From the NCBI GenBank assembly GCA_002419145.1, contig DIFN01000040.1, positions 1 through 14,249 of the forward strand: a stretch of 14,249 nucleotides of DNA. The letters run 5' to 3'. Below, piece after piece: positions 1-7,571 of this stretch. This DNA is from Mageeibacillus sp. UBA5747. GTDB taxonomy: Bacteria; Bacillota; Clostridia; Saccharofermentanales; UBA5734. The translations under genes were made by a program, and so were the position numbers. Numbering within the stretch: position 1 is the first letter of the stretch; each line of letters opens with the position of its first letter. Below the pieces are notes generated by a model. It searched no databases, was not told the origin of the DNA, and saw nothing but the letters and a program-made list of their open reading frames with translations.

Positions 1-111
1 TGGATGACCGGCAAGAAATATTTTACAATGGACCACTACTTCGAAGAGAGAGATGTAGCTAGAAAGCAAGCGTTAGCAGAACGAGCCGCCCACCTGCGTG
101 TTGTCACCTGA
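1..111 (+). CDS. Possible 3' end of an unrecognised gene (partial)
   Basis: Reading frame 1 is open from the first base to a TGA at 109-111, giving 36 residues that end in ERAAHLRVVT. The composition (KKYF, MDHYFEERD, then Arg/Lys/Ala/Glu-rich) looks like an ordinary C-terminal helix, and neither of the other two plus-strand frames stays open across it. I do not recognise the family, and so short a tail is not diagnostic. If real, the gene enters from the left and is convergent with the epimerase at 266. A chance open frame of this length is also possible. Confidence 0.3.
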   Translation, partial: WMTGKKYFTMDHYFEERDVARKQALAERAAHLRVVT

Positions 112-265
112 ATCATGCAGATGCCGAATGGCAATTTACACCAAATTTTAGGACTTGACTAGTGGTTCCCTTAAAATTACGCAAAATATAAAAATATTCA
201 GGGATCGAGCGTAATAGCTCGGTCTCTCAATTCTTGAGTGAAGGATGAAAAAGTCAGAAAAACAG
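112..265. other. Intergenic region downstream of the sugar operon
   Basis: These 154 bp lie between the possible plus-strand gene end and the epimerase stop. The stretch is AT-rich at 150-200. The only structure I see is the imperfect hairpin at 203-224 and a small TGCC/GGCA inverted repeat around 122-133. No convincing gene is present; the short minus-strand frame at 148-336 runs into the epimerase gene in another frame and has no ribosome binding site. Confidence 0.5.
185..224 (-). terminator. Weak intrinsic-terminator candidate after the epimerase
   Basis: On the minus strand GACCGAGC (224-217) can pair with GCTCGATC (210-203) around a 6-nt loop, with one C-A mismatch in the 8-bp stem. 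A T-rich stretch (ATATTTTTATATTTTG) follows about five bases after the stem. It lies 42 bp past the epimerase stop and is the best end-of-operon signal visible. The imperfect stem and the displaced T tract keep confidence moderate. Confidence 0.4.
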
Positions 266-1132
266 TTAATCCAGCATATAGCGTTGGAAAGCCACTGCGT
301 TCTTGGCATCGAGGTCGAGCTGGGCGTCATCGGCACCGGGGTTCATTTCGCGCCAGATCTTGATGTCGGAGCCGACTTGGCCGCCCATGCGGACAAAGGG
401 TTCCATGACGATGGCGCCCTGATAATGGATGTCACGCAGGGCTTCGCCGATTTCGCGCCAGGGGGTGCGGCCGCGACCGGGTACACGGCGGTTGCATTCG
501 CCGGTATGGAAATGGCCGAGGTGCTGGCCGGCCTTGCGGATGGCACCACCGATGCTGTCTTCTTCGATGTTCATGTGGAAGGTGTCGAGCATGATCTTGA
601 CCCGCGGGTGGTTGACTTCCTGGACAAACTGGACGGCTTCCTCGGCGGTGTTGAGGAGATAGCCTTCAAAACGGTTGAGTACTTCCAGGCAATAGTCCAC
701 GCCACAGGCATCAGCGACTTTGGCCATTTCGGCGACACCAGCGACACTGCGGGCCCAGTCACCGGGCTTGTCGATCGGCTTGATGTAATCGACCGGCCAG
801 TAGGAATAAATGCCGCCGCCAATGACATGGATGTCCATTTTTTCCAGGCGTGAGAGCAGGTCGGTGAAGAAGGACTTGGCATGGGCGCGGACGGCCGGGT
901 CGGCCGAGGCCAGGTTCTGGTTTGGACTGGGACCGTGGCCGCAGGTCAGGGTGATGCCATTGGCTGCGGAACAAGCCTTGATGTCCTTCATTTGCTGTTC
1001 CGAATAGAAGGGCAGAGGGCTGGCGGCAATTTCTAGAATATCAAAGCCGAGTTGGGCCGCTTTCTCGATGTAAGGGATGTAGTCGGCCTGCCATTGCTTT
1101 TCCCAATAGGCGTAGTAGATTCCGTGTTTCAT
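266..1132 (-). CDS. D-psicose (D-allulose)/D-tagatose 3-epimerase family enzyme
   Basis: This is a 288-residue cytosolic TIM-barrel ketose 3-epimerase of the xylose isomerase-like/AP endonuclease 2 superfamily, metal-dependent (Mn or Co in characterised members). The first 40 residues (MKHGIYYAYW, then DILEIAASPLPFY) closely resemble the Clostridium cellulolyticum D-psicose 3-epimerase as I remember it. The four metal ligands fall at the same numbers: E150 (CLEVLNRFE), D183 (MLDTFHMNIEED), H209 (HFHTGE) and E244 (VMEPFVRMGG), with R215 also present. The usual reaction is D-fructose to D-allulose, but the family also accepts tagatose/sorbose and L-ribulose/L-xylulose. The open frame extends to 1222, into the kinase gene, but the ATG at 1132 is chosen because AAGGAGG (1144-1138) precedes it and homologues start MKHGIYY. 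The gene lies 28 bp after the kinase and is last in the operon. Family call is very secure; exact substrate is not. Confidence 0.95.
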   Translation of the reverse strand: MKHGIYYAYWEKQWQADYIPYIEKAAQLGFDILEIAASPLPFYSEQQMKDIKACSAANGITLTCGHGPSPNQNLASADPAVRAHAKSFFTDLLSRLEKMDIHVIGGGIYSYWPVDYIKPIDKPGDWARSVAGVAEMAKVADACGVDYCLEVLNRFEGYLLNTAEEAVQFVQEVNHPRVKIMLDTFHMNIEEDSIGGAIRKAGQHLGHFHTGECNRRVPGRGRTPWREIGEALRDIHYQGAIVMEPFVRMGGQVGSDIKIWREMNPGADDAQLDLDAKNAVAFQRYMLD

Positions 1133-1160
1133 CAATGCCTCCTTATTTTCGGTTGTGATT

Positions 1161-2663
1161 TTATTCCCATAATGCATCAAGCTGTTCAGAGAATTGCCTG
1201 AAGCGTTTGTATTTGCGGTCATAAATGCCAGCTAAGTCTGATTGTGGTTCGTAGCGTTGACTGACCCGGACCATGGCGCGACTGGCTGCTGCCAGATCCT
1301 GGTATTGCCCGTCTGCCACACTGGCAGCCATGGCACAGCCCAGAGCGCCCAATTCGTTGGATTCCAAGGTCTCAACTGGCAGCTGGAAGATGTCGGCAAA
1401 CAATTGGACCCAGAAGGGCGAGTTTGCCGCGCCGCCGGCCAGACGAATGACGCTGGGTTTTTTATGGTCCAGTAGCTTTTCCAGATGGACCCGATGCCCG
1501 AGGCAGATGCCTTCCATCACAGCCCGGATGATCTGGGACCGGGTGTGGGAGCTGTCCAGACCGATCAGGCTGGCTTTGGCCCGGGGGTTGTAATTGGATC
1601 CATACAGGTAGGGCAGGAAGATGATGTCGTGGTCTTCGGGTGCGACTGTGGCAGCCATGTCGTCGGTCAGACGATAGACACTGATGCCGCTCCGTTCGGC
1701 CAGTAGCTTTTCTTCAGCCATGAAACGCTCGATGAACCATTCATGGTTACCAGCAGAGGTCGGGCTGCTTTCTTCGATAAAATAGTAGTCAGGCAGGGCA
1801 TAGATGGAATTCATCATGACGCTGTGATCAGTGACGGGCTGATGGGAAATGAAGCCATTGATGCTCCAGGTCCCTGCGATGACGCAGAATTTGTCATCAC
1901 TGAGGATATCCATGGCGATGGCACAGGCATCGATGTCAAACATGCCGCCGGCCACCGGGATTCCGGCGGGAAGTCCTGTCTGGGCCGCGACTGCCTGTGT
2001 GATAAATCCACAGACATCCGTCGAATGCTTGAGCGGGGGCAGGGCAGAGTACAAATCGCCCAGACCAAAGGTTTCCATCAGGTCCTGGTCGAAACAACGC
2101 TCCTTGAGATTGAGAAGGTTCGAGCCGGAATAATCCGTGATCTCAGCGTAAGCCTCACCGGTCAGGCGGAAACGGATGTAGTCCTTGCACTCAAAAATCC
2201 ACTGGGTGTTGGCAAGCACGTTCGGTTCATGGTCTTTGAGCCAGCGGAGAATCGAAACAGGCTGGCTGGCCAGAATGCGCTGGTAATTGGTCGCAAAAGT
2301 CTTTTCGAACGTTCCGTCCGCATTGAACCGATCGGCATAATCGACGGCCCGGGCATCGGTTGAGACGATTCCGTTGTAGGCTGGGCGCTGGTCTTTGCCC
2401 CAGAGGTACAGGCCCTTGCCGTGGCCGGAGCAGGCCACGCTTTTGATCTGGGCAGCGACCGCTGGGCCAGCTTTTTCGACGGCTGCCCGCATGACCCTGA
2501 TGTTGGCTGCCCATAACTCATCCATATCACGTTCGGTGAAGCCAGGTGCTGGCGTCAGCATGGTCAATTTCTCTGACGCACGCGTGATCACCTGACCATT
2601 TTGATCAAACAGGACGGCCTTGACAAGCGTGCCGCCATTATCGAGCCCCAAATAGTAATTCAT
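1161..2663 (-). CDS. FGGY-family ketose kinase (L-xylulokinase/xylulokinase-like)
   Basis: This 500-residue cytosolic sugar kinase transfers the ATP gamma-phosphate to a ketose or polyol. Length and motifs are standard for the FGGY family: phosphate-1 loop DNGGT (8-12), GFTERDMDELW (41-51), likely catalytic base D243 in GGMFD, phosphate-2 loop AGTW (263-266), SPTSAGNHEWF (300-310), LPYLYGSN (350-357) and the C-terminal adenosine loop LAGGAANSPFW (408-418). Overall it reminds me most of E. coli L-xylulose kinase LyxK. Paired with the downstream 3-epimerase it probably phosphorylates the epimerised ketose (fructose, L-xylulose, ribulose or the like); the precise substrate cannot be read from sequence. 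The ATG at 2663 is preceded by AGGAGG (2677-2672) with 8-nt spacing. The gene follows the binding-protein gene after a 129-bp gap that carries a strong hairpin, so its expression may be lower than that of the transporter genes. Confidence 0.93.
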   Translation of the reverse strand: MNYYLGLDNGGTLVKAVLFDQNGQVITRASEKLTMLTPAPGFTERDMDELWAANIRVMRAAVEKAGPAVAAQIKSVACSGHGKGLYLWGKDQRPAYNGIVSTDARAVDYADRFNADGTFEKTFATNYQRILASQPVSILRWLKDHEPNVLANTQWIFECKDYIRFRLTGEAYAEITDYSGSNLLNLKERCFDQDLMETFGLGDLYSALPPLKHSTDVCGFITQAVAAQTGLPAGIPVAGGMFDIDACAIAMDILSDDKFCVIAGTWSINGFISHQPVTDHSVMMNSIYALPDYYFIEESSPTSAGNHEWFIERFMAEEKLLAERSGISVYRLTDDMAATVAPEDHDIIFLPYLYGSNYNPRAKASLIGLDSSHTRSQIIRAVMEGICLGHRVHLEKLLDHKKPSVIRLAGGAANSPFWVQLFADIFQLPVETLESNELGALGCAMAASVADGQYQDLAAASRAMVRVSQRYEPQSDLAGIYDRKYKRFRQFSEQLDALWE

Positions 2664-2708
2664 CCGCTTTGCCTCCTGTTTGCTGCAAAAGATTGGTTGG
2701 GATAAGGG

Positions 2709-2746
2709 AAAAGGCTCCCACTAAAGTGTGACGTTTAGTGGGAGCC
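2709..2746 (-). terminator. Strong hairpin with short U run between binding-protein and kinase genes
   Basis: A perfect 13-bp inverted repeat, GGCTCCCACTAAA (2713-2725) and TTTAGTGGGAGCC (2734-2746), surrounds an 8-nt loop. In minus-strand RNA the stem is followed by UUUUCCCUU (from 2712 downward), so it is oriented as a terminator for the binding-protein gene and has no U run in the other direction. The U tract is short and interrupted by C's, and kinase and epimerase genes follow with no obvious promoter. I read it as a leaky terminator and 3'-end stabiliser that lowers downstream expression. Confidence 0.75.
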
Positions 2747-2792
2747 CATGATCATGACAATCGGTTTGCGTCAGATCGGGGTCAAGTGTGTC

Positions 2793-3851
2793 TTAGAAAG
2801 GATAGTTGTCAACATTTTCCTTGGTGAAGACGGCCGGAGGACCCATGACAACGTCTTTGCCGCTGACAACGATTTTGCCAACATTCGGAACGTCCATGCC
2901 ATCGGTGACAGGGGTGCCATCGAGGACGGCCTTGGCCAGGTAAACGGTCAGGTAGCCGAGGGTGGCCGGATCCCAGAGCAGGGAAGCATCGAGGGAGCCG
3001 TCCTGCAGGTAGGGTTTGGAGTCAGTCGGCATCGCGGTGCCGATGACAGCGATCTTGTCCTGCATACCCTTTTCCTGGACAGCCTTGGCAATGCCAAGCG
3101 GGGCTGGGGTGGAATAGCCGAGGATACCGATCAGGTCCGGATAGGTCTTGATCAGGTCGAGAGCTTTCTGATAGGCGATGTCGGCTGATTCGTCAGAGCC
3201 GATTTTCTCGGTGACCAGCTTGAGGTTCGGGTATTTGGTTTTGGCGTATTCGGCGCCGATATCGATCCAGGTGTTGAGGTTGGCAGCAGACAGGCCACCG
3301 GTGATGATGGCATAGTTGCCAGAATCGGTTCCAGCGATTTCGACGAGCTGGTCATAGTAGACCTGGGCCAGTTCGGTGTCGTCAATCTGGTGGACAGACA
3401 GTTCAACAACAGATTTTTCAGCAGGCGTATCCCAGTCGAGGACTTTGATGCCGGCGTCTTTGGCCTTCTGTAGGACAGGGGTCAGGGCAGCAGCATCATT
3501 CGGGGCAACGCAGATGGCGTCAACACCCTGGGTGATGTAGTCTTCGATCATCTGGACTTGCTGGGCTGCGTCACCAACGGAAGGCCCGTTGTAGATGACG
3601 TTGACGCCGAGGTCTTTGCCAGCCTGCTCGGCACCGGTCTGGGAACGGTTGAAGTAAGGAATGCCGATCAGCTTGGGCATGACAACGATGGTGTAGGCTT
3701 CGCTGCCGCCAGCCGGGGCTGCGGTTGGTTCGGCAGCTGCTGCAGTGGTAGCTGCGGGAGCCGCGGTGGTGGCCGTCGTGGTAGCCGCGGAGCAGCCAAC
3801 CAGGGTGACCATCACGAGGACGAGCATGACTGAGATTGCTTTTTTGAACAT
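2793..3851 (-). CDS. Sugar ABC transporter substrate-binding lipoprotein (LsrB/RhaS-type)
   Basis: This 352-residue lipoprotein captures sugar outside the membrane for the ribose-class importer. It has a lipoprotein signal peptide with lipobox LVGC (C20), an Ala/Thr-rich linker (about 21-51), and then a type-1 periplasmic-binding fold (Peripla_BP_4). The order of motifs, VVMPKLIGIPYF (56-67), VIYNGP (85-90), VLDWD (137-141), LLWDPATLGY (291-300) and the ending FTKENVDNYPF, resembles LsrB and rhamnose-binding RhaS. The open frame runs upstream to 4466, but that part is an out-of-frame shadow of the permease; the ATG at 3851 has AAGGAGGA (3865-3858) and begins a proper signal peptide. The two residues I recall as binding autoinducer-2 in LsrB (Asp-Gln before NQW) read Asn-Leu here (191-192), so a sugar ligand is more likely. 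The cistron is bracketed by hairpins at 3872-3898 and 2713-2746. Confidence 0.93.
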   Translation of the reverse strand: MFKKAISVMLVLVMVTLVGCSAATTTATTAAPAATTAAAAEPTAAPAGGSEAYTIVVMPKLIGIPYFNRSQTGAEQAGKDLGVNVIYNGPSVGDAAQQVQMIEDYITQGVDAICVAPNDAAALTPVLQKAKDAGIKVLDWDTPAEKSVVELSVHQIDDTELAQVYYDQLVEIAGTDSGNYAIITGGLSAANLNTWIDIGAEYAKTKYPNLKLVTEKIGSDESADIAYQKALDLIKTYPDLIGILGYSTPAPLGIAKAVQEKGMQDKIAVIGTAMPTDSKPYLQDGSLDASLLWDPATLGYLTVYLAKAVLDGTPVTDGMDVPNVGKIVVSGKDVVMGPPAVFTKENVDNYPF

Positions 3852-3871
3852 GGGTCTTCCTCCTTTTATTT

Positions 3872-3898
3872 TATCAGCACGCAGGTGCGCGCATGATA
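3872..3898 (-). other. RNA hairpin just upstream of the binding-protein ribosome site
   Basis: In minus-strand RNA, UAUCA plus GCGCGC (3898-3894 and 3892-3887) pairs with GCGUGC plus UGAUA (3882-3872) around a 4-nt loop. That makes an 11-bp stem with one bulged U and one G-U pair. It ends 6 bp before the AAGGAGGA ribosome site of the LsrB-like gene and is not followed by a U run, so it does not look like a terminator. A 5'-stabilising or processing structure is the likely role. Confidence 0.55.
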
Positions 3899-3937
3899 TC
3901 AGGGAAACGGGATCTGAATCAGGATAGGACGGGCTTT

Positions 3938-5008
3938 TCAGGCGGCCTTGGCTGCAGCTTGCTGTTTGCTGCGTCTGGCCGAGATGACCATGCTGGCGAA
4001 GTTGATCGCCAGGACAACCAATAGCAGGCCGCCCATGATGACGTCGGTCAGGAAGCGATTGACATTGAGCAAGTTCAGACCCGAAGAGATGGCCTGGATA
4101 ATCAATACGGCTGTGACCGTACCAATGACTTTGCCGTAGCCACCATTGATATCTGTCCCACCGAGGACGGTGGCTACGATCGATTTCATCAGATAGGACG
4201 AACCGTAATCGACTTTGGCGGAATTGTAGCGTGAGGAAATCAGAAGTGCGGCAAAGATGCCACAACCGGCTGATAATAGGTAGACTCGCATCAGGACCGA
4301 GCGGTTGTTGACCCCTGAGAAGTAGGTCGCTGTGGGGTTGCAGCCGACCATATAGACCTGCCGGCCCCAGACTGTATGTTCGAGCAAGATCACATAGACA
4401 ATGACAGCGAGGATGAAGAGAACCATGGGGAAGGGAATGCCGAAGAGTTTCCCGGCTCCGATCCACATGTAATTGGACGGGAATCCAGATATTGCGCCAC
4501 CTTTGGTAAACAGCAAACCGACCCCTTCAAAAATCATCATGGTCGAGATCGTGACCAGCATCGGGGCGACGCCGAAATGGGCGACAGCCAAGCCATTGAG
4601 TGTCCCGCCCAGCAAAGCGACAGCTGCGATGGCAGCCACACCTGCGATCAGAGCTAAGGTGGCATTGCCTTCGCCCTGGTTAAAGATCCTGGAAATGGTC
4701 AAGGCACCAAAAATGGATGACATGGCAGCCGTGTTGACAACTGAAAGGTTGATACCGCCTGTCAGAACGACGACCATCATGCCGAGTGCGATGAAACCGA
4801 ACTCAGGCAGTTGGAAGGCCATGGAAACGAGGTTGGCTGAACTGAGGAATTTTCCTTTGGTCAGGATGGTCAGCAGTAAGGCGATGACGACCAGAACAAT
4901 GATCAGGGTGAATTCTTTGGAATTATCTCGAATGGATTTAAACAGGGGATTTTGCAAGGGCGAGACTGCCTTGACAACGGAAGCTTGATTTTTCTTAGTC
5001 TTTACCAT
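3938..5008 (-). CDS. Ribose/rhamnose-class ABC transporter permease (second subunit)
   Basis: This 356-residue integral membrane protein is of the BPD_transp_2 (RbsC/LsrC/RhaP) family and forms half of the importer's translocation channel. A basic, polar N-terminal tail (about 1-33) precedes a first membrane helix (34-50). Family hallmarks are FIALGMMVVVLTGGINLSV (72-90), the LNGLAVAHFGVAPMLVTISTM stretch (138-157), and the near-terminal LGGTDINGGYGKVIGT (282-297), followed by two more hydrophobic segments and a short basic tail. The ATG at 5008 has AAGAGGAGGTG just upstream (5023-5016 region), placed in the 14-bp gap after the first permease, so the two genes are almost certainly cotranscribed. 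It differs clearly in sequence from the other permease, suggesting a heterodimeric channel as in the Lsr and Rha systems. Substrate is set by the binding protein, not visible here. Confidence 0.93.
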   Translation of the reverse strand: MVKTKKNQASVVKAVSPLQNPLFKSIRDNSKEFTLIIVLVVIALLLTILTKGKFLSSANLVSMAFQLPEFGFIALGMMVVVLTGGINLSVVNTAAMSSIFGALTISRIFNQGEGNATLALIAGVAAIAAVALLGGTLNGLAVAHFGVAPMLVTISTMMIFEGVGLLFTKGGAISGFPSNYMWIGAGKLFGIPFPMVLFILAVIVYVILLEHTVWGRQVYMVGCNPTATYFSGVNNRSVLMRVYLLSAGCGIFAALLISSRYNSAKVDYGSSYLMKSIVATVLGGTDINGGYGKVIGTVTAVLIIQAISSGLNLLNVNRFLTDVIMGGLLLVVLAINFASMVISARRSKQQAAAKAA

Positions 5009-5022
5009 CTTGGCACCTCCTC

Positions 5023-5994
5023 TTAGGCCACATCAACTTTGATGCGTTTTGCTTCAGCTCTTTTGGCGCGGAGGATGTCCGCTGTGACGGCGAACAGGAT
5101 GACTGTGCCGATAAAGATCTTTTGCCAGAACGTAGGAATCTTGAGCAGAATCATGCCGTTTTCGAGCAGTCCCATCAGGACAACACCCAGCAAGGTTCCC
5201 AAGACACTGCCATATCCACCGGAGGTGCTGGCACCGCCGACAACGACAGCACCAATGACTTTGAGCTCAAATCCAGTGAAGACTTTTGGATCTACCTGAC
5301 CGAAAATGCTGGTCCGAACAACCCCTGCAATGCCACTGGCGAATCCGATGAACATGTAGAGCATGAACTGGAGGCGCTTGACATTAAAGCCAATCCGCTC
5401 TGCTGAGGTGATGTTGCCGCCGATGGCAAAGACACCGCGACCCCAATGGGTGTATTTCAGGAGCCACCAGGTGAGCACAACCATGGCGACCAGGAAGATG
5501 AACTGGACAGGGATCAGGTTGAACAAGTATTTTTTACCGAATTCGACGAAACCAACAGGAACATTGGTGATCCAGTTGCCGTTGGTGATGAAGTTCATCA
5601 GACCCTGGTAAATGGACAAAGTACCCAGTGTCGCGACGATCGGTGGCATTTTCATAAAGGCGATAAAAGCACCATTGACTGCACCCAGCAAAATGCCTGT
5701 CAGCGCGCCTGCCAAAAAGCCCAGGGCAATGTTGTCAGACACATTGATCATGAAATAGGCAGACATGACGGAAGCGACACCCATCAAGGCACCGACAGAA
5801 ACATCAATACCACCCGTCAGAATGATGGGCAGCATGCCCATGGCTGCAATGGCCAGGACCAGGTTGGATTTGACGATGTCGAAGATATTGCCAGTGGTCA
5901 GGAATGCGGCGGGGTTCCCGATTGAAATGATCAGGAAAACAGTCATCACGATCGTCAGGATCATGAACTCCTTCGTTTTCATCCATTCTTTCAT
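5023..5994 (-). CDS. Ribose/rhamnose-class ABC transporter permease (first subunit)
   Basis: This 323-residue inner-membrane permease belongs to BPD_transp_2 and pairs with the product of the next gene. The first helix covers about 11-27. Conserved segments are AMGMLPIILTGGIDVSVGAL (51-70), GAVNGAFIAFMKMPPIVATLGT (104-125 region, the ATPase-coupling loop) and GGASTSGGYGSVLGT (253-267), with a basic cytoplasmic end (KRAEAKRIK). The length is normal for the family. The ATG at 5994 is preceded by GAGGAG (6009-6004) with 9-nt spacing; Met5 at 5982 is a less well-placed alternative. The gene starts 27 bp after the ATPase stop. Confidence 0.93.
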   Translation of the reverse strand: MKEWMKTKEFMILTIVMTVFLIISIGNPAAFLTTGNIFDIVKSNLVLAIAAMGMLPIILTGGIDVSVGALMGVASVMSAYFMINVSDNIALGFLAGALTGILLGAVNGAFIAFMKMPPIVATLGTLSIYQGLMNFITNGNWITNVPVGFVEFGKKYLFNLIPVQFIFLVAMVVLTWWLLKYTHWGRGVFAIGGNITSAERIGFNVKRLQFMLYMFIGFASGIAGVVRTSIFGQVDPKVFTGFELKVIGAVVVGGASTSGGYGSVLGTLLGVVLMGLLENGMILLKIPTFWQKIFIGTVILFAVTADILRAKRAEAKRIKVDVA

Positions 5995-6021
5995 TCGATG
6001 ATTCTCCTCATGTTTTGATCC

Positions 6022-7530
6022 TTAACCGACCTTGTTGTCAGCAAGGAAGGCCTTGTTCATGATGGCTTCAGAATTGATCTGGCTGCCTGTGAATTCACCA
6101 TTGATCCGGCCGCGGCGCATGACCAGGACCCGGTCGCTGACCGCGAGCACTTCGGGCAGCTCGGATGAGATCATGATCACAGCCATGCCATCATCTGCCA
6201 ATTGACGCATGAGGCGATGGATTTCTGCCTTGGCCCCGACATCGATGCCGTTGGTTGGCTCGTCGATGATCAGGATTTTCGGATGGGTGGCCAGCCATTT
6301 GCCGATGACAATCCGCTGCGCGTTGCCGCCAGAGAACTGGCCTGCGAGCATTTCCGGGACTGCTGGACGGACATTGATCTCCTTGATCCATTGATCGGCT
6401 TCGTCAGACAGGCGTTTCCTGTCGATCAATTTGAGTGAGTTTGTAAAATGGTTGAGCACCGCCAGCGTGATGTTGTCGCGCAAGTTCTGACGTAGGACCA
6501 GTCCTTCGAGCGCACGGTTTTCTGGCACAAATGCGATTCCGGCTGCCACGGCGTCGCTGGGGGCTGAAAAATCAACCGGACTGCCATTGAGCAGGATCGT
6601 GCCGCTGTCTGGTTTGTTCAAGCCAAACAATGCGTGGACCATCTCGGTTCGCCCGGATCCCACCAGTCCAGTGATTCCCAGGATCTCTCCTTTGTGGAGC
6701 TGGAAAGTGATCTCCTTGAAATTTCCAGCTTTGGTCAGGTTCTGGACTTCGAGGATTGTGTCGCCGATCGCCTTAGCCTCGAGCCGGTCGTATTCGACCG
6801 ATCGCCCAACCATCAAAGCGATCAACTTGCTGTAATCCATTTCCTTGGCCGGGTATTGGCCTATGTATTTGCCATCGCGGAGGATCGTAAAAGTTTCACA
6901 GACCTCAAAAAGCTCTTCCAGCTTATGGCTGACAAAAACGACGGAAATACCATCTGCCTGCAAATTCCGGATGATTTTGAACAGTAAGTCGACCTCGCCT
7001 TTGGAGAGGGCTGATGTCGGCTCGTCCATGATGATCATTTTGGCGTTGCTGGCCAGGGATCGGGCGATCGCGACCAGCTGTTGCTTGGCGATGGACAGAT
7101 TGCCAAGCCGGCTGTCCAGTGGGATATCCACACCGAGGTATTCGATGGCTTTGCGAGCGACTTGCCGCATGTTTTTCCAGTCAACCAAGGTGCTGCCCTG
7201 CTGGAGGGAGCTGCTGATCGCAATGTTTTCGGTTACTGTCAAATTGGCAAACAGCGAAAAATCCTGGAAGATGATCGAAATACCATGACGAACAGATGTG
7301 ATGGGGTTCAGCTTGCCGATGACTTCGCCTTCGATTTCGATGTGGGCGCCAGGATCAGGCTCATAAACACCAGCCAGAATCTTGATCAATGTAGATTTGC
7401 CAGCGCCATTTTCACCAATTAAAGCATGGACTTCACCTTTTTTGACACTGAAGGAGACGTTATCGAGCGCTTTAACACTGGGGAATGTCTTGCTGACATT
7501 CTTGACACGGAGAAAATATTCACTTTCCAT
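6022..7530 (-). CDS. Sugar ABC transporter ATP-binding protein (RbsA/RhaT-type, two ATPase domains)
   Basis: This 502-residue cytoplasmic ATPase drives the importer and has the usual tandem design and length of RbsA-like proteins. Domain 1 has Walker A GENGAGKST (39-47), Q-loop Gln89, a signature reduced to LSIAKQQ (145-151), Walker B MIIMDEP (165-171) and switch His202. Domain 2 has a degenerate Walker A GLVGSGRTE (288-296), signature FSGGNAQ (399-405), Walker B ILIIDEP (419-425) and ISSELPE in place of the switch His, which is normal for this family. The ATG at 7530 has an AGGAAA ribosome site (7541-7536). It starts 41 bp after the family-1 binding-protein gene with no terminator between, and is followed by two permeases, so this is one transport operon. 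Confidence 0.95.
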   Translation of the reverse strand: MESEYFLRVKNVSKTFPSVKALDNVSFSVKKGEVHALIGENGAGKSTLIKILAGVYEPDPGAHIEIEGEVIGKLNPITSVRHGISIIFQDFSLFANLTVTENIAISSSLQQGSTLVDWKNMRQVARKAIEYLGVDIPLDSRLGNLSIAKQQLVAIARSLASNAKMIIMDEPTSALSKGEVDLLFKIIRNLQADGISVVFVSHKLEELFEVCETFTILRDGKYIGQYPAKEMDYSKLIALMVGRSVEYDRLEAKAIGDTILEVQNLTKAGNFKEITFQLHKGEILGITGLVGSGRTEMVHALFGLNKPDSGTILLNGSPVDFSAPSDAVAAGIAFVPENRALEGLVLRQNLRDNITLAVLNHFTNSLKLIDRKRLSDEADQWIKEINVRPAVPEMLAGQFSGGNAQRIVIGKWLATHPKILIIDEPTNGIDVGAKAEIHRLMRQLADDGMAVIMISSELPEVLAVSDRVLVMRRGRINGEFTGSQINSEAIMNKAFLADNKVG

Positions 7531-7571
7531 CGCCGTTTCCTGTTCTTTCTATTTATTATGTGCCTGGCCGT

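Noticed and set aside
245..853. A 202-codon plus-strand frame opposite the epimerase
   Set aside because: It is antisense to a gene with every catalytic residue in place; its translation shows no recognisable domain and it has no upstream promoter logic of its own.
1743..2363. A 206-codon plus-strand frame opposite the FGGY kinase
   Set aside because: It is a complementary-strand shadow of a well-conserved kinase gene, with no domain or ribosome site.
3852..4466. Upstream extension of the LsrB-like binding-protein frame to an ATG at 4466
   Set aside because: It overlaps the second permease gene in another frame, reads as low-quality peptide, and the ATG at 3851 has a strong ribosome site and starts a lipoprotein signal peptide.
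4473..4988. A 171-codon plus-strand frame opposite the second permease
   Set aside because: It is antisense to conserved membrane segments; the peptide is rich in Met/Thr/Pro/Ala as expected from the reverse complement of hydrophobic codons.
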